Of a stretch of DNA of 64,000 nt, positions 8,250 through 17,592 are shown piece by piece. The stretch is from Streptomyces sp. ADI95-17 (GTDB lineage: Bacteria; Actinomycetota; Actinomycetes; Streptomycetales; Streptomycetaceae): positions 878,286 to 942,285 of the forward strand of contig NZ_ML123046.1 in NCBI RefSeq assembly GCF_003846175.1, written 5' to 3'. Under the pieces are notes generated by a model, which was not told where the DNA came from, ran no database searches, and saw only the letters and a program-made list of their open reading frames with translations. Position 1 is the first letter of the stretch; every line of letters begins with the position of its first letter. A program made the translations under genes and the position numbers.

Positions 8250-9569
8250 TCATCCCCGATCCGGCCGGGCGCCGGCCGGGGACGGCGAGAGCCGGATCGT
8301 GGCGACATAGGAGACGACGACCGAGACGATCACGAGCGGCATGACGGTGAGGCCCTCGGAGCCCAGCAGCAGTGTCGCCAGCAGCACCGACGTCATCGGG
8401 AGCTTGAGCATCGCCACACACATGGCGCCGATGCCCATCGCGAAGCCCGACGTGAGGCTCAGCCCCGGCAGATGGGACAGGGCGATGCCGCCCGCCGCCC
8501 CCACGAACATCGCCGGGAAGACCGGGCCTCCCCGGAAGCTGCTCAAGGACGCGCCGTACGCCACCGCCTTGCAGACCACCAGCAGTACGAGCGTGCCCAC
8601 CGAGTACCCGGCGCTCTGCGCCAGCAGCGGATCGAGGGCACTCTCCCCGGAGTACAGCACCCCGGACGCGTCCCGTCCGGTGCTCTGCGCGTACACGAGC
8701 GCGGCCACGCCGGCGACCGCTCCCATGACGACGGTGCCCGTCACGGTCCGCCGGTCCACCCGCCCCTGGAGGAACCGGGCGAGCCGCTGGATGCCCGTGC
8801 CGACGAAGGCCGCGGCCAGTCCGAGGACGACGGCCCAGCCGAATTGCGCGATGTCCGGCCCTGCTGCCCGGGGTACGTGATGCAGCGCCAGGGAGTACGT
8901 CCCGAGCCCGGTCCAGGAGCCGAGTCCGGTGAAGACGAGCGCGCCGATGCCGGCCGCCAGCAGCCCCGGCACCAGGACCATTCCGAGCATCATCCCGGCC
9001 AGCCCCGAGGCCTCCATCAGCAGAAAGGCCCCCAGGAGCGGCGAGCCCAGCAGCGCGCTGATCGCGGCGAAGCTCCCCGCGGCCCCCATCACCGCGCTGG
9101 GGCCTGGCCCGATGCCGGGCTTGACCAGGTGCGCCGCGTACACGGCCAGTCCGCCGCCGAGCGCGATGAGCGGCGCCTCGGGGCCGAGCACCGCCCCGAG
9201 GCCGAGCGAGGCGATCGCCGCCAGCACGACGCCGGGCAGCTCCACTGCCGAGGGTGCCCCCGTGGCCACCATCCCGTCGGCGGGCCGGTGACCGCCCTGC
9301 CCCGGCAGATGGCGGACGGTCAGCCCGACCAGCAGGCCGGCCACGGCGAGCAGCGGCACCGGCCACCAGGACGGTGTGCCGGCGAACCCCAGCGCCCGGG
9401 GCAGGTCGTGGTAGGTCAGCGACTGGAGTTCGTGGGTGAGTGCCAGGAAACCGAACGCCACCGCCGAGACCGGGACGCCGAGGGCCGCCGCCAGTACGAG
9501 GAGCGCGGCGTAGCCGCGGGTGCGGATCCGCGCGAGGGGGTCCGCACCCGCGGCGGGTTCGGCCGACAT
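8250..9569 (-). CDS. CLC-family chloride channel or H+/Cl- antiporter
   Basis: Ion-transport protein of the inner membrane, 439 aa with about ten or more hydrophobic helices. CLC landmarks are visible: LGPEAPLIALGG, equivalent to the GxEGP gating-glutamate loop with the glutamate kept (suggesting an exchanger), and FRGGPVFPAMFVG, equivalent to GGxFxP. There is no C-terminal CBS domain. The ATG at 9569 follows GAGGAGGC, so the longer frame is rejected. No partner genes point to a specific role; acid or osmotic stress is usual. Confidence 0.9.
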   Translation of the reverse strand: MSAEPAAGADPLARIRTRGYAALLVLAAALGVPVSAVAFGFLALTHELQSLTYHDLPRALGFAGTPSWWPVPLLAVAGLLVGLTVRHLPGQGGHRPADGMVATGAPSAVELPGVVLAAIASLGLGAVLGPEAPLIALGGGLAVYAAHLVKPGIGPGPSAVMGAAGSFAAISALLGSPLLGAFLLMEASGLAGMMLGMVLVPGLLAAGIGALVFTGLGSWTGLGTYSLALHHVPRAAGPDIAQFGWAVVLGLAAAFVGTGIQRLARFLQGRVDRRTVTGTVVMGAVAGVAALVYAQSTGRDASGVLYSGESALDPLLAQSAGYSVGTLVLLVVCKAVAYGASLSSFRGGPVFPAMFVGAAGGIALSHLPGLSLTSGFAMGIGAMCVAMLKLPMTSVLLATLLLGSEGLTVMPLVIVSVVVSYVATIRLSPSPAGARPDRG

Positions 9570-9750
9570 GATCGTTGCCTCCTCGGCGTCGCGACCCGTC
9601 CGGAACGGGCTGTCCCACAAGCGTCGACAAGCGTCCACAAGGAGATAGCACAACGCGCTGATTCGTCCGCGATGTACCCGCTGGGTGGGTGCGCCGGTTC
9701 CCGTACTGCCATCCCCCTGGACCAGCGCGCGGCCGGGCCGACGGAGCGGC

Positions 9751-11175
9751 TCAGCAGTCCAGGGCGGCAGGGAGCCGGCCCGCCCGCACCGCGTCGACCA
9801 GCGTCCGGTGGTCCCGCTCGTTGCGATCGGCGTACTTCTCGGCGAAGCAGACCAGCGCCCGGTCGAACGAGGGACCGCGTCCCAGGTACGCCGCGATGGC
9901 GATCCGGTCGCCGGAACGCGCGTGGGCGCGGGCCAGGGTGGCGCCGCACGCCTCGCCGAACACCCGCATGCCGGACGGCACCATGTCCTCCGGCTCGACG
10001 ATGCCCTTCCAGTCGCGCAACTGGCGTACGTAGAAGTCGCGGTGCCTGCCGTCGATCCCGTCCACCCGCTCCCAGCCGAGGAAGATGTCGCTCGCCGCCT
10101 GCATCAGCCGCTGCCCCGAGACCACCCGCTCGCCCTGGTTCCGGTACGGGCCGGCGCCGGCGTGGGGCGCGAGCACCGAGGTTCCGGCCTCCTTGGCCTG
10201 GAGGAGGAGCGGATCCCCGCCGTCCCTGCCGAGCATCAGGATGACCCAGCAACGCGTGCCCACGCTGCCGACGCCGACCACCTTGCGTGCCATGTCCACG
10301 AACCGGAAGTCGGAGAGCAGGGTCCGCCGGTCCGACGGCAGGCTGCGGCCGTAGTGCGAGACCAGCGTGCGGAGCTGCTCCTGTGTCGTCCCCCGCTCGC
10401 CCTCCGGGAGCAGATCGGCGGCCGGTACGAGCAGCGGCGGGTCCGCCGCGATGCGCGACTGCCCGTCCACCGTCCCGGTGAGCCTGTCGAAGGCCTGGAG
10501 ACTGTCCCGGGTGCGGGCCTTCGCCGCGAACCGGGCCAGCTTCCTGCGGCCGCGCTTCGCCAACTGCTGGGCCGCCAGCGCTTCGAGGCGGCCGATGTCG
10601 ACCCGCGAGTACCAGACATCGAGGTTGCGCATGCCGGCGAACCGGATCATCGACTCCCGGTACGACCGCACCGTGGTCAGCACGATGTCCGCGCACTCCC
10701 GTTCGGTGAAACCGTTCGCACGTCCCGCGATGACGAAGCTGGCCGCCAGGCGTTTGACGTCCCACTCCCAGGGGCCGGGCGACGTCTCGTCGAAGTCGTT
10801 GATGTCGAACAGCAGATTCCGCTCGGGCGAGGCGAGCAGCCGGAAGTTCAGCAGATGGGCGTCCCCGCACAGTTGGGCCCGGATCCCGGAGTCCCCGGTG
10901 GTGGCCAGGTCGGCGGCCATGATCGCGGCGGCGCCCCGGTAGAAGCGGAACGGCGACTCGGTCATCCGGCCGTAGCGGATCGGTACGAGTTCGGGCAGCC
11001 GGGTCGCGGACTGGGCTTCGAGGACGGCCAACGGGTCGGGCCGGTCGGCCGGCGGTTCGAACTCGGCATGGCTCGACCTGGGTGTCGCCCGCCGGGCCGC
11101 TTTGCCGAGAGCCGCTCGCTGCTCGGGCGTCGCATCGGGTGCCGTCCTGAGCATCGAGTTCGTGTCCTGCGGCAT
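9751..11175 (-). CDS. DUF2252 family protein (kinase-like fold)
   Basis: 474-aa soluble protein of unknown function. Two blocks resemble aminoglycoside-phosphotransferase/protein-kinase-like catalytic loops: CGDAHLLNF (compare HGDxHxxN) and, 20 residues later, DINDFDE (compare the metal-binding Asp loop). This suggests small-molecule phosphotransfer, but no activity is known to me. The ATG at 11175 has GGAGGG 6-8 nt upstream. The 181 nt between its stop and the CLC start hold only two tandem 10-bp ACAAGCGTC-type repeats (9617-9636) and the CLC leader. Confidence 0.88.
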   Translation of the reverse strand: MPQDTNSMLRTAPDATPEQRAALGKAARRATPRSSHAEFEPPADRPDPLAVLEAQSATRLPELVPIRYGRMTESPFRFYRGAAAIMAADLATTGDSGIRAQLCGDAHLLNFRLLASPERNLLFDINDFDETSPGPWEWDVKRLAASFVIAGRANGFTERECADIVLTTVRSYRESMIRFAGMRNLDVWYSRVDIGRLEALAAQQLAKRGRRKLARFAAKARTRDSLQAFDRLTGTVDGQSRIAADPPLLVPAADLLPEGERGTTQEQLRTLVSHYGRSLPSDRRTLLSDFRFVDMARKVVGVGSVGTRCWVILMLGRDGGDPLLLQAKEAGTSVLAPHAGAGPYRNQGERVVSGQRLMQAASDIFLGWERVDGIDGRHRDFYVRQLRDWKGIVEPEDMVPSGMRVFGEACGATLARAHARSGDRIAIAAYLGRGPSFDRALVCFAEKYADRNERDHRTLVDAVRAGRLPAALDC

Positions 11176-11505
11176 CGGGCCCTCCTGACTGCTCCACGGG
11201 CGTGCGCCGCACTCGCCGGCGCCCAGGTCCGGGGACGGGACCGGACGGGGCCGGGGCAGGCCGGCAGGGCGGCGCAGGGCACCGCACCGGTCGGCGCGCC
11301 CACGCCCTGCGTCCGATCATCGCGGCTCGGCCCGGTTCCGGCATCATCTGGACGCCGCCCGGCACGCCCCGACTCCGGGCCGCTACCGCCGTACCGCCCG
11401 GGTGTGGAGGCCCGGACGGGCGAGCACAGGGCGCCGGGCGGACAGTGGAAGTCGGAGGGGGCCCGTCCGGCAATGGATCCCCATGAGCCCCGGGAACGGA
11501 CGCTC
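11176..11505. other. Non-coding stretch upstream of the GH15 remnant
   Basis: 330 nt without a supportable gene between the DUF2252 start and the GH15 remnant. Open frames here are GC-driven and lack recognisable protein sequence. It must contain the DUF2252 promoter, but no hexamers stand out. Confidence 0.5.
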
Positions 11506-11852
11506 ATGGACCGATACCTTCCCATCGCCCTCGTCTCCGACAGCCTCGTCCACCGCTACGACCCCGCGGCGTCCCCGGACGGGCTTGCGGGGCTCCGAGG
11601 GCACGTTCAGCCTCTGCACGTTCCTCTACGTGGACGCCCCGGCCCGCGCCGGCCGGCTGCGGATGGCCCGGTACACCTTCGAGAAGACGCTCATGTACGC
11701 CAAACCATGTCGGCCTGTTCGCCCAGGAGATCGGCCCCAGCGGTGAGCAACTCGGCGACTTCCCGCAGGCGTTCACCCACCTGTCGCTCATCACGGCGGC
11801 CCGCACCCTCGACGAGGCCCTGGACCGGGCCCGTGCCGAGGAGCGCGGCTGA
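11506..11852 (+). pseudogene. Collapsed glycoside hydrolase family 15 gene (glucoamylase/trehalase type)
   Basis: The remnant starts MDRYLPIALVSD, which looks like the N-terminus of Streptomyces GH15 proteins. It jumps directly into the C-terminal part: SLVHRYDPAASPDG, then SEGTFSLCTFLYVDAPARAG, then HVGLFAQEIGPSGEQLGDFP. Intact members have roughly 600 residues, so about 500 are missing. The remaining pieces are split over all three forward frames (changes near 11590 and 11702) and end at TGA 11850-11852. It is a deleted and frameshifted pseudogene that cannot encode an enzyme. Confidence 0.75.
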
Positions 11853-11858
11853 CGGTGC

Positions 11859-13628
11859 TCAGAGCGACAGCTGCCGGGACGGCGGGCCGAGCAGGACGGC
11901 GATGTCGCCCGGCCGGGCCTCCGGGGTGTGCGCGGGGGTGACCGGGACGAGCCGCCCGTCGGCGCGGACGACGAACAGCACATCGTGTCCGGCCGGGACG
12001 GCGCCGTCGGCCCGCCGGGTCGTCACCCGGGCCCCGGCCTCGTAACGGCGGGCCAGCTCCGGCCCGGTCAGGCCGGTACGGAAGAGCGGCTCGCCCCCGG
12101 TGTACGGCGCCACCACCCCCTGGCTGTCGGCGGCCGGGCCGAGCCGGTGCACCGGGCCCTCGACGCTCTCCCGCAGGGTCATGGCGGCGAGGGCGTTGAA
12201 ATCGTCCTCCTCGGTGAGCAGCAGCACACCGGTGATGCCCTCCAGCTCCGCCCCGGCACCCGAGGCCGCCGCGAGTAGTTCGCCCGGCGCCAGGGGCAGC
12301 CCGGCCTCCTCGATCCGGGCCCGCTGCCGCTCGGCGCCCGCCCACATCAGCACATCCAGTCCCGCCGAGCGCAGCGCGCGCCCCAGATCGACCGCCCAGG
12401 GCGAGCCGCCGACCAGCAGCGGCCGGGACCGGGCGGGGCGCAGCACCCCGAGCCGCCGGGCGACCGGAAACGCCGTCAGGCCGTACAGCGTGACGGTGGC
12501 GACGATCACCACGAAGGTCGCGGGAAGGATCCGCTCGGCGCCCTCGACGCCCCGCGCCACCAGGGTCGCCGAGAAAGTGGAGGCGGTCGCCGCGGCGACG
12601 ATGCCACGCGGGGCCATCCACCCGATGAACCACCGTTCCCCGCCGCGCACATCGGTACCGGCCGTCGACACCAGGGCCACGAGCGGGCGCACCACCAGCA
12701 CCAGGAGGGCGACCAGCGCGAGCGAGGGCAGCACCACATGGCGCAGCGAGGCCGGGGTGACCGTCGCCGAGATGGAGATGAACAACAGGCCGATGATCAG
12801 CGAGACCAGCGTGTCCAGGAACGGCCGGCGAGCCGGAACGTCCAGGCCCGGCAGATTCACCATGGCCATTCCCATGACCACCGCCGAGATGAGCCCGGTG
12901 TCCTCGCGGAGCGCGTCGCAGGCGGCGGCGACCCCGATCACCGCGGCGATCTGCGCAGACGTGGCCAGCTCCTCGTTCAGCCGGACATGGCGCAGCAGCA
13001 GCCACAGCACGCCGACCCCGATCGCGCCGCCCACCGCACCCACCGCGGCGCTGGCCGCGAACTGCTCCAACTGGCTTCCCAAACCCTTGAGTTCACCGGC
13101 GACCACGGCATGGAAGACCAGCGCCCCCAGGATGCCGCCGACCGGGTCGATCAGGGAGCCCTCCCAGACCAGGATGCGCTGCAGCCGCTCGGAGGGCCGT
13201 ACGAAATTGAGCAGCGGCCCGACGACCGTGGGACCGGACACCACGAGGATCGCGCCCAGCATCACGGCCGCGCCCCTGGACATGTTCAGCACCGGCACCG
13301 CGAACAGCGCGGCGGCCAGCCAGGTGATGAGCGCCCCCAGCCAGAGCAGCCTGACCACGATGCGCCGGGTGTGGCCCCGCAGCCGCCTGAGCTCCAGACC
13401 GAGCCCGGCCTCGTAGAGGATCACCGCCACCGCGAGTGAGACCAGCGGGGAGAAGGCCTCGCCCAGCAGCTTCTCGGGGTTGACGTTGTCCGTCAGTGCC
13501 CCGGCGGCGAAGCCGACCGGCAGCAGGATCAGCAGTGCGGGGACGCGCAGCCGGCTCGCCAGCAACTGGGATCCGACCGCCAGCACCACGATGAGCCCCA
13601 CGCCCACCATTACTTGATCAGCCGTCAT
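11859..13628 (-). CDS. Cation:proton antiporter (CPA1/NhaP type) with TrkA-like C-terminal domain
   Basis: Membrane Na+(K+)/H+ exchanger of 589 aa. Residues 1-385 form about 12 hydrophobic helices with the family ion-pathway segment (LVWEGSLIDPVGGILGALVF). Residues about 395-585 are cytosolic and resemble Rossmann/TrkA regulatory domains (RPLLVGGSPWAVDLGRALRSAG then a C-terminal TrkA_C-like part). The ATG at 13628 follows GGAGGTACGG; a start five codons upstream is less likely. It lies 19 nt after the stop of the SDR gene, so the two are probably co-transcribed. It is convergent with the GH15 relic. Confidence 0.9.
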   Translation of the reverse strand: MTADQVMVGVGLIVVLAVGSQLLASRLRVPALLILLPVGFAAGALTDNVNPEKLLGEAFSPLVSLAVAVILYEAGLGLELRRLRGHTRRIVVRLLWLGALITWLAAALFAVPVLNMSRGAAVMLGAILVVSGPTVVGPLLNFVRPSERLQRILVWEGSLIDPVGGILGALVFHAVVAGELKGLGSQLEQFAASAAVGAVGGAIGVGVLWLLLRHVRLNEELATSAQIAAVIGVAAACDALREDTGLISAVVMGMAMVNLPGLDVPARRPFLDTLVSLIIGLLFISISATVTPASLRHVVLPSLALVALLVLVVRPLVALVSTAGTDVRGGERWFIGWMAPRGIVAAATASTFSATLVARGVEGAERILPATFVVIVATVTLYGLTAFPVARRLGVLRPARSRPLLVGGSPWAVDLGRALRSAGLDVLMWAGAERQRARIEEAGLPLAPGELLAAASGAGAELEGITGVLLLTEEDDFNALAAMTLRESVEGPVHRLGPAADSQGVVAPYTGGEPLFRTGLTGPELARRYEAGARVTTRRADGAVPAGHDVLFVVRADGRLVPVTPAHTPEARPGDIAVLLGPPSRQLSL

Positions 13629-13647
13629 GTCCGTACCTCCCACGGCG

Positions 13648-14487
13648 TCAGCCTCCGGCGGCGAAGCCGGGGTAGAGCGTCATCCCGCCGTCGACGTAGA
13701 TCGTGGTGCCCACGACGTAGTCCATCAGGTCGGACGCCAGCAGAGTCACGGCGGCGGCGACGTCCGCCGGATCGCCCACCCGGCCGTAGGGGATCAGCTC
13801 CAGCAGTCCGGCCTCGGCCTCCGGGGTGTTCCAGGCCTCGGTGTTGATGGGCGTGCGGATGGCGCCGGGGGCCACGGCGTTGACCCGGATGCCCCGCGGG
13901 GCGCACTCCTGGGCCAGGGTCCGCATCATCATCAGGACGCCGCCCTTGGACGCGGCGTAGTTCGCGTGCCCCGCCCACGGAATGATCTGGTGGACCGAGC
14001 TCATACAGATGATCTTCCCGGCGGCGCGGGACACCTCGGGCACGACGCCCCGGCGGTCGAACTCCTTGACCGCCTCCCGGGCGCACAGGAACTGGCCCGT
14101 GAGATTGACGTCCAGCACCCTGTCCCACCGGTCCAGGGTCATCTCCGTGACGGCGGCGTCCCGCTGCAGTCCGGCGTTGGCGACCAGGACGTCGATCGTG
14201 CCGAACTCCTCGGCCATGCGGGCGAACATCCCGACGACCTGATCCTCCCGGGAGACATCCGCCCGGTGGGCGCACGCCCGCACGCCGAAGGACTCGATCT
14301 CCCGCACCACCTCCTCGGCCGCCTCGCGGGCGGAGGAGTAGTTGACGACGACATCGGCACCGGCCCGTCCCAGCTCCACCGCGGTCGCCCGGCCGATGCC
14401 GGAGCTCGCCCCGGTCACCAGCGCCTTCTGGCCGCGCAGCAGGGGCCACGGCATCCGCTGCCGGTCCGTGTCCGCCGGTTGGGTCAT
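13648..14487 (-). CDS. Short-chain dehydrogenase/reductase (glucose 1-dehydrogenase-like)
   Basis: NAD(P)-dependent oxidoreductase of 279 aa. It has the classical SDR cofactor motif TGASSGIG (25-32), the NAG motif (VANAG), and catalytic Ser (CMSSVHQ) with YAASKGG. The C-terminal VDGGMTLYPGF is typical of the glucose 1-dehydrogenase branch, a group annotated broadly, so the substrate is uncertain. The ATG at 14487 has GGGAGA upstream. It is the first gene of a two-gene unit with the antiporter, suggesting a general stress role. Confidence 0.9.
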   Translation of the reverse strand: MTQPADTDRQRMPWPLLRGQKALVTGASSGIGRATAVELGRAGADVVVNYSSAREAAEEVVREIESFGVRACAHRADVSREDQVVGMFARMAEEFGTIDVLVANAGLQRDAAVTEMTLDRWDRVLDVNLTGQFLCAREAVKEFDRRGVVPEVSRAAGKIICMSSVHQIIPWAGHANYAASKGGVLMMMRTLAQECAPRGIRVNAVAPGAIRTPINTEAWNTPEAEAGLLELIPYGRVGDPADVAAAVTLLASDLMDYVVGTTIYVDGGMTLYPGFAAGG

Positions 14488-14774
14488 CGCAGTCTCCCGT
14501 CACCCCGCGCGTGGCGGTCCCGGAAACCCGTGGGACCCCGGTCCGGCCCCCGCAGGCCGTCCGCGCGCGACAACCATCCGTGGCGGCGGGGGAGGCGCGG
14601 GGCAGGGCTCGCACCACTGGGCCGTCGGAGTCACCCGCTGTCCACCGGATGGAGCAACCGGGACCGTGCCCGCCCACGTCCACGACCGAGATGCGTACCG
14701 GCCCGCCCACTGCTCCAATGACGGAGACACAGGCCCCGGCCGGACCGGGGCAGCCGAGATTCTGAGGAGCCGGT

Positions 14775-15224
14775 GTGAGCAGCGAGACCGACGAGACGGG
14801 GCCGATCGACTATCTGGTGGTCGAATTCCCGGGCAGCCGGATGACGGGCGAGGGGCTGCCCCTGCTGGTCGACCTGGTCGACCGGGGAATCATCCGGATC
14901 CTGGACCTGGTCTTCGTCAGGAAGGACCAGGACGGAACGATCGCGGGGGTGGAACTCTCCGAGCTGACCGGCGGCGGCCACGACGAGCTCGCCGTGTTCG
15001 AGGGAGTGTCCTCCGGCCTGCTCGGCCGGGACGACATCGACGAGGTGAGCGCGGTCCTGGAACCCGGCAGCGCGGCCGGGATCGTCATCTACGAGAACGT
15101 GTGGGCCGGACCGTTCGCGGCCGCCCTGCGCCGCTCCGGGGGACGGCTCGTCGCCAACGGGCGGATCCCGGTCCAGGAGATCCTGGCATCGCTCGACGCG
15201 GCCGAGGCCGGCACCGGGGCCTGA
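14775..15224 (+). CDS. DUF6325 family protein
   Basis: 149-aa acidic soluble protein without known function. The fold appears alpha/beta, with the conserved start DYLVVEFPGSRMTGEGLP, a middle section rich in Asp/Glu and a C-terminal VANGRIPVQEILASLDA. Relatives usually sit beside SHOCT-domain genes, as here (101 nt downstream), and the two likely act in the same stress or envelope process. GTG start with GAGGAG upstream. The 287-nt spacer to the divergent SDR gene shows no further gene. Confidence 0.85.
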   Translation: MSSETDETGPIDYLVVEFPGSRMTGEGLPLLVDLVDRGIIRILDLVFVRKDQDGTIAGVELSELTGGGHDELAVFEGVSSGLLGRDDIDEVSAVLEPGSAAGIVIYENVWAGPFAAALRRSGGRLVANGRIPVQEILASLDAAEAGTGA

Positions 15225-15269
15225 ACCGTTCGGCCGCGGCGGCGCCGACCGGTCCGCGCGGCCCCGGCG

Positions 15270-15313
15270 GGCCCCCGCACCAGCCAGTCACCGGCCCCCG
15301 CACCAGCAAGTCA
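15270..15313. repeat. Tandem 21-bp direct repeat before the SHOCT gene
   Basis: Two copies of GGCCCCCGCACCAGC(C/A)AGTCA (15270-15290 and 15293-15313) differ at one base and end right before the AAAGGAG ribosome site. The role is unknown; a small leader duplication is possible. Confidence 0.7.
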
Positions 15314-15326
15314 AAGGAGATGCACC

Positions 15327-15614
15327 ATGCCAGGCCTTCTTCGCGGCGTCGCCCGTACAGCGGTGATCGCCGGAACCGCCACCTCGGTCTCCAACCGGGT
15401 CTCCCGGCGCCAGGCGGGCCGCTGGGCACAGCAGGACGCCGAGCAGGCGCAGGCCCGGCCCGCCGCCGCGGCGCCCCCGCCCGCGTCCGTGGCGCCGGAG
15501 GACGAGATGAGCAACAAGATCGCCCAGCTCAAGGACCTCGGTGATCTCAAGAGCCAGGGTGTGCTGAGCGAGAGCGAGTTCGAGGCCCAGAAGGCGAGGA
15601 TCCTCAACTCCTGA
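15327..15614 (+). CDS. SHOCT-domain small protein
   Basis: 95-aa protein. The N-terminus is basic and mildly hydrophobic (GLLRGVARTAVIAGTATSVSNRVSRRQ), followed by an Ala/Pro-rich linker. The C-terminal SHOCT domain (about 62-95) holds the pattern IAQLKDLGDLKSQGVLSESEFEAQKARIL. SHOCT domains are short oligomerisation modules; the specific role is unknown. AAAGGAG precedes the ATG. It follows the DUF6325 gene in the same orientation and probably shares its transcript. Confidence 0.88.
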   Translation: MPGLLRGVARTAVIAGTATSVSNRVSRRQAGRWAQQDAEQAQARPAAAAPPPASVAPEDEMSNKIAQLKDLGDLKSQGVLSESEFEAQKARILNS

Positions 15615-15653
15615 CCGCTCCGGCCCGTGCGACCGGGACCGCGCGGGCCCGGC

Positions 15654-16313
15654 TCACTCCCGCTTGTCGTCCCAGGGCGTACCCATCCAGCTGTCGAAGG
15701 TACGGATCAGCGCGCTCAGCGCCGCCGCGAGCCGCCAGTCGACCCACGGCGCGTGGACGTGGACCTCGTCGTCGTCCGAGAAGAACTCCAGCGGCACTTC
15801 CCGGCCGGACCGCCAGATGATCCGCCGCGGCCCGCGCGCCACATCGCCGCCGCCGGACAGCAGGCTGCCCACGCCGATGGCCACCTGGACGGGCAGCAGC
15901 AGCCACCACACGTACCACCAGAAGATCCGGCCCTTGAACCCGACCGCCTCCGGGCAGCCGGTCTGGGCGACCGTCCAGCGGGTCCGCAGTCCCTTGCCGT
16001 AGAGGGCCTTCTCCCGGACGAGCGTGCCGATCGGCTCGCCCTGCGCGCCCAGTACCCGGTACGTGGCGACACCGTCCGCCGCGGACACGGTGACCAGGGT
16101 GGCCAGCCGCGCCCGGCGCTCGGCGTCGGCCCACAGCACGAAGGAACGCACCCCCGACTTGCGGGCCGCCAGATACGCGGGTATCCCGCCCTCCGGCAGT
16201 TCCCGCTCCACATGGGCGACCACCCGCGACTCGCCGCCCGGCGCGTCGGTGAACTCGACGACATGGCCGACGGGCGAGACCGCGGCCGGCTTCAAGGTCA
16301 GCACGCTGCTCAC
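15654..16313 (-). CDS. Conserved protein with a central hydrophobic hairpin
   Basis: 219-aa protein not assigned to a known function. The N-terminal half is soluble beta-rich sequence (about 1-120). One Trp/Tyr-rich hydrophobic stretch (FWWYVWWLLLPVQVAIGVGSL, about residues 130-150) looks like a membrane segment. An acidic C-terminal part contains VPLEFFSDDDEVHVHAPWVDWR. The GTG at 16313 has GGAGGAG upstream and is preferred to the much longer open frame. It is divergent from the small zinc-motif gene at 16402. Confidence 0.75.
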   Translation of the reverse strand: MSSVLTLKPAAVSPVGHVVEFTDAPGGESRVVAHVERELPEGGIPAYLAARKSGVRSFVLWADAERRARLATLVTVSAADGVATYRVLGAQGEPIGTLVREKALYGKGLRTRWTVAQTGCPEAVGFKGRIFWWYVWWLLLPVQVAIGVGSLLSGGGDVARGPRRIIWRSGREVPLEFFSDDDEVHVHAPWVDWRLAAALSALIRTFDSWMGTPWDDKRE

Positions 16314-16401
16314 CGGTGAACTCCTCCGTTGTGTACTGCTCGGATATCTGTGCGCGGCTCGGACGTCGCACAGTGGACGGGTGCCCTGAGAAGATCGATC
16401 C

Positions 16402-16659
16402 GTGGAGTCCGCCGAACCCTTCCCCGAACCGCTTCCCGGCGCCGGTGCCGGAGCCGAGCCCTCGCCCGAGGACGAGCAGGGCGGCCGGACCGCCCGGCGA
16501 CGGGTGGTGCGCTGCCGCATGTGCGGCCGCCCGCTCACCGGTACGGCCTCACGCCGCACCGGCCTCGGGCCCGCCTGCGACGCCAAGCTCCACCCGGCGC
16601 CGCCGGACATCCGTACCCGGCGCCACGAGGTCGAGCAGGACCCGCTGCCCGGCATCTGA
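16402..16659 (+). CDS. Small DUF6011-type zinc-motif protein
   Basis: 85-aa protein with an acidic, disordered N-terminus and a compact Cys motif, CRMCGRPLTG followed by GLGPACDAKL, typical of small zinc-ribbon-like DUF6011 domains. A role in nucleic-acid binding is possible but unproven. The GTG start lacks a strong ribosome site, so the start is uncertain. It is convergent with tesB, with an 11-nt spacer. Confidence 0.7.
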   Translation: MESAEPFPEPLPGAGAGAEPSPEDEQGGRTARRRVVRCRMCGRPLTGTASRRTGLGPACDAKLHPAPPDIRTRRHEVEQDPLPGI

Positions 16660-16670
16660 GCCGGACACGG

Positions 16671-17543
16671 CTACTCACCGAGGCGGCGGAACAGCCCCTC
16701 CTGCACCACGGACACCAGCAGGTTGCCGCCCCGGTCGTAGATCCGGCCACGGGCCAGCCCCCGGCCGCCCGTCGCGACCGGCGACTCCTGGTCGTAGAGG
16801 AACCACTCGTCCGCACGGAACGGGCGGTGGAACCACATGGCATGGTCCAGCGAGGCCATGTCGAAGCCGCGCGGCCCCCACAGCGGCTCCACCGGGATAC
16901 GGACCGCGTCCAGGAGCGTCATGTCGCTGGCGTACGTCAGCGCGCAGGTGTGCACCAGCGGGTCGTCGCCCAGCGGGCCGACCGCGCGCATCCATACCGC
17001 GCTGCGCGGATCGGCGTCCCTGACCTCCTCCTTCGTCCAGCGCAGCCGGTCGACGTACCGGATGTCGAACGGCTGCCTGCGGGCCATCCTCTCCAGCGCC
17101 TCCGGCAGCGCTCCCAGGTGCTCACGGACCTCCTCGGCGACGGTCGGCAGCTCCTCGGGGTCCGGGACCTCGCGGGCCGGCGGCAGCTGGTGCTCGAAGC
17201 CCGCCTCCTCCGGCCGGTGGAAGGACGCCGTCAGATTGAAGATCGTCCGGCCCTGCTGGACGGCGGTGACCCGGCGGGTGGTGAACGACCGGCCGTCCCG
17301 GACGCGCTCCACCTCGTAGACGATCGGCACCCCCGGCCGTCCCGGACGCAGGAAGTACGCGTGCAGCGAATGGACCGGCCGGTCCCCGTCGGTGGTCCGG
17401 CCCGCCGCGACCAGAGCCTGCCCGGCGACCTGCCCGCCGAAGACCCGTTGCAGGGACTCCTGGGGGCTGCGGCCACGGAATATGTTGACCTCGATCCGCT
17501 CCAGGTCGAGCAGATCGACCAGGCGCTCTGCGGGATCCGTCAT
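16671..17543 (-). CDS. tesB: Acyl-CoA thioesterase II
   Basis: Hydrolyses acyl-CoA to free fatty acid and CoA in the cytosol. The 290 aa match the double hot-dog TesB family, including FRGRSPQESLQRVFGGQVAGQAL in the first half and FDMASLDHAMWFHRPFRADEW in the second half. The latter carries the conserved Asp of the Asp-Thr-Gln active site. The ATG at 17543 has GTGGAG nearby; a GTG five codons earlier is possible. It lies 50 nt after the helicase stop and may be read from the same transcript. Confidence 0.9.
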   Translation of the reverse strand: MTDPAERLVDLLDLERIEVNIFRGRSPQESLQRVFGGQVAGQALVAAGRTTDGDRPVHSLHAYFLRPGRPGVPIVYEVERVRDGRSFTTRRVTAVQQGRTIFNLTASFHRPEEAGFEHQLPPAREVPDPEELPTVAEEVREHLGALPEALERMARRQPFDIRYVDRLRWTKEEVRDADPRSAVWMRAVGPLGDDPLVHTCALTYASDMTLLDAVRIPVEPLWGPRGFDMASLDHAMWFHRPFRADEWFLYDQESPVATGGRGLARGRIYDRGGNLLVSVVQEGLFRRLGE

Positions 17544-17592
17544 GCCGTTCGTCTCCACTCTCGCAGCGGCGCCGCCCCCGCGGCGTACGTCC

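Noticed and set aside
8472..10244. A 590-codon plus-strand frame across the CLC and DUF2252 genes
   Set aside because: It spans two well-supported minus-strand genes and the spacer, and has no recognisable domain.
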